The position numbers were made by a program, and so were the translations under genes. A stretch of 28,996 bases of DNA from JBFLYZ01 sp040756415 (GTDB taxonomy: Bacteria > Bacteroidota > Bacteroidia > JADZBD01): NCBI GenBank assembly GCA_040756415.1, contig JBFLYZ010000049.1, positions 1 through 28,996 on the forward strand. Direction: 5' to 3'. Position 1 is the stretch's first letter. Each line of letters starts with the position of its first letter. This document shows positions 8,387 through 15,291 of this stretch, piece by piece. The notes beneath the pieces are model-generated. The model was given only the letters and a program-made list of their open reading frames with translations, did not search any database and was not told the origin of the DNA.

Positions 8387-8845
8387 ATGAAGCGCCTGAC
8401 GCTGCTTTTAACTCTGCTTTTCATCATCGGGCTGAGCTCCTGCATCGTAAAAGCCCCGAAATACTCGACCGTTGAAAAAGTGCTCACCCTCCGGCAAGGT
8501 ATGACCAAAGAAGAGGTTTCGCAGATACTGGGCATCCCTCCCTACAACATGGTTTCCATGAACGACACGGCCGAGTTCGTGTTATTGTACAAATACCGGG
8601 TCACCAACAGGGCCACCGTGCCTTTTTTCCTTAAACCCACCAACGGAAAACCCGTCAGGGGCAAATATGTGAACCTGCTGGTTACCTACGATAAAGAAGG
8701 CAAGGTAAAGAGCATGGAAAGCTGCGTGGATTGCGATGAGACCCTTATAGAGGAAAAACGCCTCGACCCCGATAAGATCGTTACCCTCATCACGGTTACC
8801 CTGCCTGCCGTGATGGTTTACCTGGGCTTTCAAAGCGCCCCATAA
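8387..8845 (+). CDS. BamE/SmpA-like lipoprotein
   Basis: A 152-residue lipoprotein. The signal peptide MKRLTLLLTLLFIIG ends in the lipobox LSSC, with lipidated Cys19. Residues 35-52, LRQGMTKEEVSQILGIPP, match the SmpA/OmlA (BamE-like) signature of a short helix followed by the V..ILG.P turn. BamE-like domains in other phyla stabilise the outer-membrane assembly machinery, but many small lipoproteins share the fold, so a Bam role is not established. A hydrophobic stretch near the C-terminus (IVTLITVTLPAVMVYLGF) could be a membrane helix, which is unusual for the family. It lies 3 bp after dnaN and is probably co-transcribed with it. Confidence 0.8.
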   Translation: MKRLTLLLTLLFIIGLSSCIVKAPKYSTVEKVLTLRQGMTKEEVSQILGIPPYNMVSMNDTAEFVLLYKYRVTNRATVPFFLKPTNGKPVRGKYVNLLVTYDKEGKVKSMESCVDCDETLIEEKRLDPDKIVTLITVTLPAVMVYLGFQSAP

Positions 8846-8951
8846 GGCCCTGAAAGCCACCGCATCAATTAACAAGTCTGTGTTTGTAAGTTAAGCCGGC
8901 CCCGCCAGGTCCCGCCCTGCATTTGAAATAGCTTTGCTACGGCAGCCATTT

Positions 8952-8981
8952 TTTGCCAATCAGAATTTTGTCGTAATTTTA
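8952..8981 (+). promoter_or_regulatory. Probable promoter of the first barrel gene
   Basis: TTTG (8952-8955) and TAATTTTA (8974-8981) are 18 bp apart, close to the Bacteroidota TTTG-N(about 19)-TAnnTTTG pattern with the final G replaced by A. This leaves a leader of about 35 nt before ATG 9024. The local sequence is AT-rich compared with the flanking genes. Confidence 0.5.
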
Positions 8982-9023
8982 TTGTGTTTAATCTATTCAA
9001 AAACACAATTAAACTTAAGTCAA

Positions 9024-10358
9024 ATGAAAAAGACCGGTTTTTTGTTTTCCGCATTCATGCTGGCGGCTTGCTGCACGGCATGGGCGCAAAACAACACCCA
9101 GCCGCAAAATTCTGAGCAAACAGGCAAAAACCTGCCCTCCGTGACCCTTGGCGCGGGAGCCCTTTTCTTCAAAGGCGATGTAGGCAGCCGGACCCAGCTC
9201 AGCCTGCTGAACAACATGCGCGCAGGCTATTCCATCAGGGTGGAACAGCGTTTCGCGAAGATGATCGGTGTAGGACTCACCGGCCTGTACGGCAAGGTGG
9301 CGAAGGAAGAGCGTTCGCCTGATACGCTGTACAACCGCAACTTTGAGTCGCCCATCATGCAGTTCGGCCTCAATGTTTCCTTTCATTTCGACAACGATAT
9401 CATCATGCGGTCGGATGAGCCGCTGGCGCCCTTTATTTTCGTGGGCTTCAGCTACCTGAAGTTCGAGCCTTATGGCGACCTGAAGGACAAGAACGGCATC
9501 CGGTACAACTACTGGACAGACGGCAGCATACGCGACCTGCCCGAAAGCCCCGGAAATTATTTCACCGCGCTGTATATGCACCGCGATTATACCTACGAAA
9601 GCAAGCTCGACAGCACATCCAGCTATGCCCATACTTCCTTTGCCATACCCATGGGGCTGGGCTTTAAGCTCAAGGTAAATCCCAGCGTGGAAATATCGCT
9701 CAATGCCACCTACAACATGCTCATGACCGATTACATCGATAACGTGAAGGACGGAGGCAACGATTCGTACTGGTACGGCAACGTAGGGCTGACCTGGAAC
9801 TTCGGCAAGATGGACCGTTCTGACAAGGACCGCTACAGCGCTGTGGATTTCACTTCTATCGATAACATCGATTCGGACGGAGATGGCGTGATCGATACCG
9901 AGGACGACTGCAACGATACGCCCAAGGGCGTTGAAGTGAACAAGCGGGGCTGCGGCAAGGATAGTGACGGGGACGGAGTGCCCGACTACAGGGATAAAGA
10001 ACCGAATACAAAAAAGGATGCCCTGGTCGACCTGGATGGCGTGACCCTTACCGATGCCAAGATATCGGAACAGCATAAGAACCGCGATTCGCTGGCCATG
10101 GAACGCGAGGAAATGGTCAAGCAGAATCCCAGCACCGAAACATTGGAAAAGATTGACACCGAGATCTCGAAAACAGTCAATACCGGGACCACGGGGTATA
10201 ACAAGCTACCGGATGAGATCAAGCCTGCGGATCTCAACAAAGACGGGATCATCACGTCAGCGGAGATCAACGCGGCAATTGACGGATTTTTTGACGGGTC
10301 GAACGATTTCACGGTAGAAAAGCTGCATAAGCTGATAGACTTCTTCTTCGAGCAGTAG
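9024..10358 (+). CDS. Outer-membrane beta-barrel protein with TSP3 repeats and an EF-hand tail
   Basis: A 444-residue secreted protein. The signal peptide ends AWA-Q near residue 21. Residues 38-262 alternate in beta-strand fashion and resemble an OmpA-type eight-strand outer-membrane barrel. Two TSP3-type calcium motifs follow, DSDGDGVIDTEDDC (283-296) and DSDGDGVPDYRDKEP (313-327). There is no OmpA peptidoglycan-binding domain after them. Instead there is a charged helical stretch (345-385) and an EF-hand DLNKDGIITSAE (403-414) leading to an aromatic end, FFFEQ. The gene at 11928 is a paralogue: both share W(T/S)DGSIR(D/N)L, RDYTYES and MTDYID. I start at ATG 9024 because it gives the signal peptide; an upstream in-frame extension to 8934 lies over the promoter. 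Confidence 0.85.
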   Translation: MKKTGFLFSAFMLAACCTAWAQNNTQPQNSEQTGKNLPSVTLGAGALFFKGDVGSRTQLSLLNNMRAGYSIRVEQRFAKMIGVGLTGLYGKVAKEERSPDTLYNRNFESPIMQFGLNVSFHFDNDIIMRSDEPLAPFIFVGFSYLKFEPYGDLKDKNGIRYNYWTDGSIRDLPESPGNYFTALYMHRDYTYESKLDSTSSYAHTSFAIPMGLGFKLKVNPSVEISLNATYNMLMTDYIDNVKDGGNDSYWYGNVGLTWNFGKMDRSDKDRYSAVDFTSIDNIDSDGDGVIDTEDDCNDTPKGVEVNKRGCGKDSDGDGVPDYRDKEPNTKKDALVDLDGVTLTDAKISEQHKNRDSLAMEREEMVKQNPSTETLEKIDTEISKTVNTGTTGYNKLPDEIKPADLNKDGIITSAEINAAIDGFFDGSNDFTVEKLHKLIDFFFEQ

Positions 10359-10362
10359 AAGA

Positions 10363-10472
10363 CGGTACAGTTTGCCTTAGCAAACCCTGTTCATGCAGGT
10401 GCCGCCTCCGCTCCGCGAAGCAGAGGCTCAGCCACCGGCAGTCAACAGGGTTTGTAATTTAAAACTGTACCG
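10363..10472. repeat. 110-bp nested palindrome between the first barrel gene and the Ig/SPOR gene
   Basis: Two perfect 11-bp inverted repeats are nested: CGGTACAGTTT (10363-10373) with AAACTGTACCG (10462-10472), and CAAACCCTGTT (10381-10391) with AACAGGGTTTG (10444-10454). They are separated by 7 nt on each side. The interior folds further: GCCTCCGCT (10404-10412) pairs with AGCAGAGGC (10419-10427) with one mismatch, and GGTG (10398-10401) pairs with CACC (10433-10436). It fills almost the whole intergenic gap and ends 2 nt before the next ATG. It could be a REP/MITE-type element, a terminator without a T-run, or a regulatory hairpin. No direct repeat flanks it. Confidence 0.85.
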
Positions 10473-10474
10473 AT

Positions 10475-11866
10475 ATGATCAAGTATCTTTTACTGCTCTT
10501 CAACATGCTGGGCGTTTTATTGTTCAGGGGATTCTTTGCCGAAGATATCTCCGTAACTCAGACCGCCCCGGCAAAGGTCAATCCCGGTGAGGAGTTCACC
10601 GTGGAAATAACGGTCAAAAAAGGATCGCTGGCGGGATTCGCGCAGATCAAAAGCGAGCTGCCGGAGGGCATGACAGCCGCGGTGGCCGATGCAGGAGGGG
10701 CAGAGTTCAAATTCTCCGGGCAGATCGTACGCTTTACCTGGACCAGCCTGCCGTCTTCGCCCGAGTTCAAGGTGTCATACAAGGTAAGCGTGGCCGCTAC
10801 GGTACAGGGCATCAAACCGCTAACGGGCAAGTTCTCTTATGTGCTCAACAACCAGAAATCATCAATAGAGCTGAATCCTCTTGAGATACAGGTGGGTTCA
10901 GTAACCACCGAGAACCTGGATAACCAGACCACCACCAACACGACAACCACTACACCTCCCGACAATACCACCACCACAACTACCACCAATACCACGCCCC
11001 CGGATAATACGGGCGACAATACCGCTCCGCCCGACAACACGAACAAGACGGCAGAGCCGGTGAATGTCACCGCCAGCCGCAAGTTCCCGAAGGAAGGCAA
11101 GCCGGGTGATGAATTTACCGTGGAGGTCACTATTTTCAAGGGCGCCCTGAAAGGTTTTGCCCGCTTCCAGGACGTAATGCCCGATGGCTTTATCGCCTCG
11201 GCCGGAGAGTCAAAAGGCGGCACGTTCAGCTTCCAGGATCAAAAAGCCAAGATCGTGTGGGACAATGTTCCGGCCGATGAGAGCTTTACAATAACCTATA
11301 AGGTGCGGCTGGAGAGCAGCGCTGCAGGCGAGCACCAGATCGAGGGGCTGTTCTCGTACGTGGAGAACGATGAGCCCAAGAAGATCACGCTCACCCCTTC
11401 GGTCATTACCGTGAAAAAAGAGGAAACGCTGGTGAACACCACCCCGGACAACACGAACAATACCACTCCCCCCGACAATACCACCACCAATCCGCCCGAT
11501 AATACGGCCAATAACACCATCCCTCCGGATAATACCAATAAACAGCCCGAGAATACGGTAACCACCACGCCTCCGCCCTCCACGGGCGTAAGCTACCGCG
11601 TACAGATCTGCGCCTCGCACAGTACGGTGGGCAGCGCCTATTTCCAGGGGCGCTATGGAATAACGGAGAGCATCAAGATAGAGAACCATGAAGGTTGGGT
11701 TAAATATACCGTGGGCTCGTTCAGGGAGTACAAGGAAGCGCGCGACCACCGCGAAAACGTAAAGGGAAAGGGCGTTTATGACGCCTTTGTAACCGCTTAT
11801 AATGAGGGAAAAAGGATCACGGTCCAGGAAGCCTTGATGATCAGCAAACAACAGTGGTTCAGGTAA
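10475..11866 (+). CDS. Secreted protein with two Ig-like domains and a C-terminal SPOR domain
   Basis: A 463-residue exported protein. Residues 1-22 are a signal peptide. Two homologous beta-sandwich (DUF11/Ig-like) domains lie at about 24-141 and 196-313; both contain PG(E/D)EFTVE(I/V)T and K(G)xLxGFA, marking an internal duplication. Thr/Asn/Pro/Asp linkers follow each (143-193 and 317-370), built on the unit PPDNT, present six times. Residues 372-446 form a SPOR domain (YRVQICAS..., GWVKYTVGSF...A, DAFVTAYNEGKRI), which in characterised proteins binds glycan strands of peptidoglycan lacking stem peptides. The protein is thus probably periplasmic and wall-bound. It sits between two paralogous barrel genes on the same strand. 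The start lies 2 nt after the palindrome. Confidence 0.85.
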   Translation: MIKYLLLLFNMLGVLLFRGFFAEDISVTQTAPAKVNPGEEFTVEITVKKGSLAGFAQIKSELPEGMTAAVADAGGAEFKFSGQIVRFTWTSLPSSPEFKVSYKVSVAATVQGIKPLTGKFSYVLNNQKSSIELNPLEIQVGSVTTENLDNQTTTNTTTTTPPDNTTTTTTTNTTPPDNTGDNTAPPDNTNKTAEPVNVTASRKFPKEGKPGDEFTVEVTIFKGALKGFARFQDVMPDGFIASAGESKGGTFSFQDQKAKIVWDNVPADESFTITYKVRLESSAAGEHQIEGLFSYVENDEPKKITLTPSVITVKKEETLVNTTPDNTNNTTPPDNTTTNPPDNTANNTIPPDNTNKQPENTVTTTPPPSTGVSYRVQICASHSTVGSAYFQGRYGITESIKIENHEGWVKYTVGSFREYKEARDHRENVKGKGVYDAFVTAYNEGKRITVQEALMISKQQWFR

Positions 11867-11912
11867 ATAATAACCCGGCTGGCCCTTTTCCCGTATAAGT
11901 CACTGAGTTTTT

Positions 11913-11920
11913 TATCTTTG
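11913..11920 (+). promoter_or_regulatory. -7 box immediately before the second barrel gene
   Basis: TATCTTTG is a perfect TAnnTTTG match and ends 7 nt before ATG 11928, so transcription should begin at or within a few bases of the start codon. The upstream -33 is weak (TTTTC near 11886-11890, spacing about 22). Confidence 0.55.
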
Positions 11921-11927
11921 TGGTAAT

Positions 11928-13748
11928 ATGCTGAAGAAGTACACCCTGTTACTGCTTGTCTGTGTTCTTTCCTTTTCGCTTGGAGCCAGCACGACTTCTT
12001 CGGGCGACAGCATCCCGCCCCCTCCACCGGAGCCCAAACCACCCTCCTTTTCTCCAATTGTCGGCCTGGGCACAGGAGTATTCACTTTCCTGGGCGAGGT
12101 GAACAACCGCAGGCTGGTACTGCCGCACACCAGCCGTATCGCTTACGAGCTAAGTGTTTCAAAAGACCTGAACGATTACCTCAACCTGCGCTTTTACGTG
12201 CTCTTCGGCAAAATGGGCGCCAACGAACGCAGCGCGGGCGGCAGGAACCTGAATTTCGAGACCCAGATCCGCATGGGCGGCCTGAACCTGTCCTATAATT
12301 TCCATCACCTGCTGCCCGAAAAACGTATTGCCGAGCCTTATCTTACCCTTGGCTTTGAATCCTTCGAATTCCTTTCCAAGACCGATCTCTACGACCGATA
12401 CGGCAACAAATACTATTACTGGAGCGATGGCTCTATACGCAACCTGGATGAGAGCGACCCCTTCGCGCCAAGCGCTATCTATCTCACACGGGATTATACT
12501 TACGAATCGGATATCAGGGAAATGAACCTGGACGGCTTTGGCAAATACCCGGAGCGCTCCTGGACCTATACGGCCGGGGCAGGCATGTCGCTGCTTATGA
12601 ACAGGCACATGACCTTCAGGATAGGCGCCTCCATGCACTTCGCCATGACCGACTATATTGACGGTGTTACCGCTAACAGCACCGGCAACCGGGTGGGTGA
12701 CGCCCGCAACGACAGGTTCCTCATGACCTCTTTTTCCATTCATTATAACTTCTCAAAGACCACGGAGAGCATTAACCCGCTCGATACGGTGGATTTTTCG
12801 GATGTGGACTTCTACGCCCTCGACACCATGGACACCGACCGCGACAAAGTGAAAGACCCGCGCGACAGGTGCCAGGGCACCCCGTTTGGCGTTACGGTCG
12901 ATACCACCGGCTGCCCTACCGATATGGATGGGGACCTGGTGCCGGATTACCTTGACAAAGAACCCAATTCAGACAAGGGCGCCCTCGTAGATGAGTTCGG
13001 TGTAACGGTTGACGATTCGCTCATTGCCCTGGAATGGCGCATGTATAACGACTCCACGGGCGAGTTTAACCAGAAGATCGACCTGGGGGTGATATCCGTG
13101 GGCGGCTCTAATACGGGAGTTAAGCTGGTGAAGCGCGAGTTTACCGTTTATCTCGACAAGTATACCACAGGTGTGCCTTCGGGCGACATGGATAAGCTAT
13201 TGGCCGTGCGCGATGTGCGGAGCACTACCCTGAAGGATTCATCCACCGTGTATTCCGCGGGCTCATTCCAGACCATAGCGGCCGCCCAGAAGAGGCTGGA
13301 TGAGCTGAAGGCCAATTTCCCGAATGCCAAAGTAGTTTACCAGGATGGGGATATGTTCACGGAGGTCAATCTCAAGAATAATACTTTTACCAATAAGGAT
13401 AACAAAGACAATAAGGACAATAAGGACAATAAGGATAATAAGGATAACAAGGACAATAAAGACAACAAGGACGTTAAAGATGACGGTTATACCCCCCCTG
13501 TCGTATCACCGGGCATGGTTTACCGCGTTCAGTTGGGAGCTTTCAGCAAAAAGGTGTCGAAGAACATCTTCCGCGATGCCCCCGATGTGATCGTTATGCA
13601 GACCGAGGATGGGCTATACAAAGTGCTTACAGGGTCTTTCACATCGCTTGATGCTGCCAAGAGCCATAAAGAAGCTATGTTGAAGCTGGGGTACAAAGGG
13701 GCATTTGTGGTGGCTTACAAGGACGGCAAGCGCGTGCCTATTGAATAG
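11928..13748 (+). CDS. Beta-barrel protein with TSP3 repeats, NKD linker and C-terminal SPOR domain
   Basis: A 606-residue secreted protein. After a signal peptide (about 1-20) and a Pro-rich stretch (30-39), residues 43-275 resemble an OmpA-like outer-membrane barrel, with W(S)DGSIRNL, RDYTYES and MTDYID shared with the protein at 9024. TSP3-like motifs follow: DTDRDKVKDPRDRC (302-315) and DMDGDLVPDYLDKEP (332-346). A SPOR-like segment lies at about 403-480, then nine NKD tripeptides (489-515), then a clear SPOR domain (about 530-603: YRVQLGAFS, YKVLTGSF, GAFVVAYKDGKRV). In typical family members an OmpA peptidoglycan-binding domain occupies this end; here SPOR replaces it. The 3' end overlaps the convergent STAS-like gene by 11 bp. 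Confidence 0.87.
   Translation: MLKKYTLLLLVCVLSFSLGASTTSSGDSIPPPPPEPKPPSFSPIVGLGTGVFTFLGEVNNRRLVLPHTSRIAYELSVSKDLNDYLNLRFYVLFGKMGANERSAGGRNLNFETQIRMGGLNLSYNFHHLLPEKRIAEPYLTLGFESFEFLSKTDLYDRYGNKYYYWSDGSIRNLDESDPFAPSAIYLTRDYTYESDIREMNLDGFGKYPERSWTYTAGAGMSLLMNRHMTFRIGASMHFAMTDYIDGVTANSTGNRVGDARNDRFLMTSFSIHYNFSKTTESINPLDTVDFSDVDFYALDTMDTDRDKVKDPRDRCQGTPFGVTVDTTGCPTDMDGDLVPDYLDKEPNSDKGALVDEFGVTVDDSLIALEWRMYNDSTGEFNQKIDLGVISVGGSNTGVKLVKREFTVYLDKYTTGVPSGDMDKLLAVRDVRSTTLKDSSTVYSAGSFQTIAAAQKRLDELKANFPNAKVVYQDGDMFTEVNLKNNTFTNKDNKDNKDNKDNKDNKDNKDNKDNKDVKDDGYTPPVVSPGMVYRVQLGAFSKKVSKNIFRDAPDVIVMQTEDGLYKVLTGSFTSLDAAKSHKEAMLKLGYKGAFVVAYKDGKRVPIE
13392..13472 (+). repeat. Nine 9-bp tandem repeats encoding (Asn-Lys-Asp)9
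   Basis: Nine consecutive variants of AA(T/C)AA(G/A)GA(T/C) encode the NKD linker between the two SPOR-like regions of the barrel protein. A tenth unit (GTTAAAGAT, VKD) continues the pattern. Copies differ only at third codon positions. The tract could change length by slippage without shifting the frame. Confidence 0.93.
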
Positions 13749-14121
13749 GCCGGCTTTTTTCCCTCAGCCATTTTTCAGCCTTTTCCTTTGATGAGAATAT
13801 TCTGATCTTGCGCTGCTTACCCATGCCCAATATCACGAACCTGGCCATTTGCCTCAGGTATACCGACCTGATGCCAAAAACCGCGATACGCTGGTAGTTG
13901 AGCCTGCTGAGATTATACACTGCCTGCGCGCGTGCTCCCGAATCGGCCCTGCGGGCATTTGCGGCATTATACAACAGGCAAACGGGAGCCTTGCGTTTCT
14001 GCAGCTCGGCCTGTATATCCAGCAATTTCAGCAGATCTTCCTGAAGGCTTTCCACCGTAATACCCCCGGGACAGGCCTCCTGGCAGATAATGCCGTCTAT
14101 CAATTGTACGCGGTCAGACAT
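13738..14121 (-). CDS. STAS-like/DUF7793-type protein
   Basis: A 127-residue cytoplasmic protein of alternating strands and helices. The C-terminal pattern, a stretch of the FVILGMGKQRKIRIFSSKE type followed by KAEKWLRE, resembles the small STAS/SpoIIAA-like proteins common in Bacteroidota, whose last helix has a (E/K)EKAxxWL signature. No phosphorylatable Ser motif can be pointed to with confidence. It is alone on the minus strand, convergent with the second barrel gene, and its last 11 bp (including the TAG stop) overlap that gene's end. The assignment rests on overall pattern and is tentative; the ORF itself is convincing. Confidence 0.7.
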   Translation of the reverse strand: MSDRVQLIDGIICQEACPGGITVESLQEDLLKLLDIQAELQKRKAPVCLLYNAANARRADSGARAQAVYNLSRLNYQRIAVFGIRSVYLRQMARFVILGMGKQRKIRIFSSKEKAEKWLREKSRPIQ

Positions 14122-14241
14122 GGCTAATTACACATAAAACTACGTTTTTTTTCCTTATCCTCCACCTTCCTTCCGGGCCAGGGGCCGCCCGGGTAAGGTT
14201 TCGCGCTTTCCGCATTGCGTTGATAAAAAACCGGGATTACA

Positions 14242-14273
14242 TTTGTCCATGTGCTTATTTGGCATTACTTTTG
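14242..14273 (+). promoter_or_regulatory. Promoter of the two small Asn/Thr-rich secreted-protein genes
   Basis: TTTG (14242-14245) and TACTTTTG (14266-14273) are separated by 20 bp, an essentially perfect Bacteroidota promoter (TTTG-N20-TAnnTTTG). The predicted leader to ATG 14309 is about 28 nt. This is the best promoter seen in the window. Confidence 0.75.
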
Positions 14274-14308
14274 CTTAAGTTTCAGGGTTTAACAAAAAAA
14301 TCACAACC

Positions 14309-14689
14309 ATGAAAAAGCTCCTAGCACTTACGGCCTTTTGTTTGGGTATTTTCTTCTATTCTGCGGCTCAAACCGCCCCGCAGGTTAAGCCTACTACCAA
14401 AAAGGTAGAGCGCGCACCGCAGAACAGCAATCCCAGCACAACCACCACCTCTGACGGCCAGCAGACAACCGGCACCGATGCTCAGACCACAACCGATAAC
14501 AAAAATACGGGTACCACAGGCACTACGGGTACTCAGACCTCTGAAAAGATAGCCGTGAACGAGCAGGGCGTATCGGAAAGCAACACCAATACGACCACTA
14601 CAACGCCCAATACCAAGAACACTACTACGAACAAGAACACCAATACGGGCAACACCAAAAAGAACAATACGGGCGTTACCCCTAAGTAA
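14309..14689 (+). CDS. Small secreted Thr/Asn-rich protein with an IAVNEQG motif
   Basis: A 126-residue protein with a clear signal peptide (MKKLLALTAFCLGIFFYSAA, cleavage before Gln21). The mature part is almost entirely Thr, Asn, Gly, Lys, Ser and Gln and is probably disordered. The one distinctive element is EKIAVNEQGVSE (79-90); the same IAVNE(E/Q)G motif occurs twice in the next protein, and both proteins end in VTPK. I recognise no family. It has a strong promoter of its own and is followed 2 bp later by the second gene, so the two form a small operon closed by a terminator. The export signal supports a real gene despite low complexity. Confidence 0.8.
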   Translation: MKKLLALTAFCLGIFFYSAAQTAPQVKPTTKKVERAPQNSNPSTTTTSDGQQTTGTDAQTTTDNKNTGTTGTTGTQTSEKIAVNEQGVSESNTNTTTTTPNTKNTTTNKNTNTGNTKKNNTGVTPK

Positions 14690-14691
14690 GC

Positions 14692-15216
14692 ATGAACATC
14701 AGGCGCCTCATATCCCTTACCCTGTTCCTGGCATTTACGGCCGGTTTTTCTTCGGCCCAGAGCGTAAAGGACGCATTCATTAATGGCACCAAGAACAAAG
14801 TGAAGGAGAAGAAGGAAGAGGTGAAGAAGGATGTAAAGAACGAGGTCAAAGAAGAGGTGAAAGATGCCGTAGTGAACAATGACGATGACGGCCAGGATAC
14901 TTCAAAGACCAAAAAGAAGGTGGTGAAGAACCAGGGTGATACCAGCGATACCCTCAAGACGGATAACATAGCCGTTAACGAAGAAGGGGATCCCAACACC
15001 AAAAAAGATGACGTTAAGAAGCTGATCAAGGAAACAAAACCCAATTCCAGCACGAACAACAACCAGGGCAATTTTGTGGCCGATCCCAAAAATGACGGAA
15101 GCACCAACAAGATAGCGGTCAACGAAGAAGGTGTTGCCGAAGATAACGGGCAGAACAAGCAGAAGCAGAACAATAACAACAATTCCAACAACAACAACCA
15201 GGTCACTCCCAAATAA
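14692..15216 (+). CDS. Small secreted Lys/Asn/Asp-rich protein with two IAVNEEG motifs
   Basis: A 174-residue protein with a signal peptide (about 1-23, cleavage after SSA or SAQ). Residues 34-60 are a charged Lys/Glu/Val helix (KVKEKKEEVKKDVKNEVKEE), probably coiled. The rest is low complexity, ending in an Asn-run and VTPK. IAVNEEGD (93-100) and IAVNEEGV (141-148) repeat the motif of the upstream protein. The codons for the three copies differ at several third positions while the residues stay fixed. No known domain is recognised. It shares an operon with the upstream gene (2-bp gap) and is followed by a strong hairpin terminator. Confidence 0.8.
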   Translation: MNIRRLISLTLFLAFTAGFSSAQSVKDAFINGTKNKVKEKKEEVKKDVKNEVKEEVKDAVVNNDDDGQDTSKTKKKVVKNQGDTSDTLKTDNIAVNEEGDPNTKKDDVKKLIKETKPNSSTNNNQGNFVADPKNDGSTNKIAVNEEGVAEDNGQNKQKQNNNNNSNNNNQVTPK

Positions 15217-15240
15217 CAGGAGAGAAAGGAACTAAATACG

Positions 15241-15273
15241 AACGCCACCTCACGGTGGCGTTTATTATTTTTA
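15241..15273. terminator. Bidirectional-type terminator between convergent genes
   Basis: Perfect 9-bp stem AACGCCACC (15241-15249) / GGTGGCGTT (15254-15262) with a TCAC loop, then TATTATTTTTAT on the plus strand. It ends the small secreted-protein operon. It may also serve the minus-strand acyl-CoA dehydrogenase operon, whose last stop is 19 bp away, though the T-tract in that direction is weaker. Confidence 0.88.
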
Positions 15274-15291
15274 TCGGCTTGTTTATCCTGG

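Noticed and set aside
9015..10076. 353-codon minus-strand open frame opposite the first barrel gene
   Set aside because: It covers the promoter region and the coding strand of a signal-peptide-bearing barrel protein; the composition is Val/Ala/His-rich without motif.
15241..15273. Structured small RNA at the convergent junction
   Set aside because: The single perfect hairpin followed by a T-rich tract is fully explained as a terminator.
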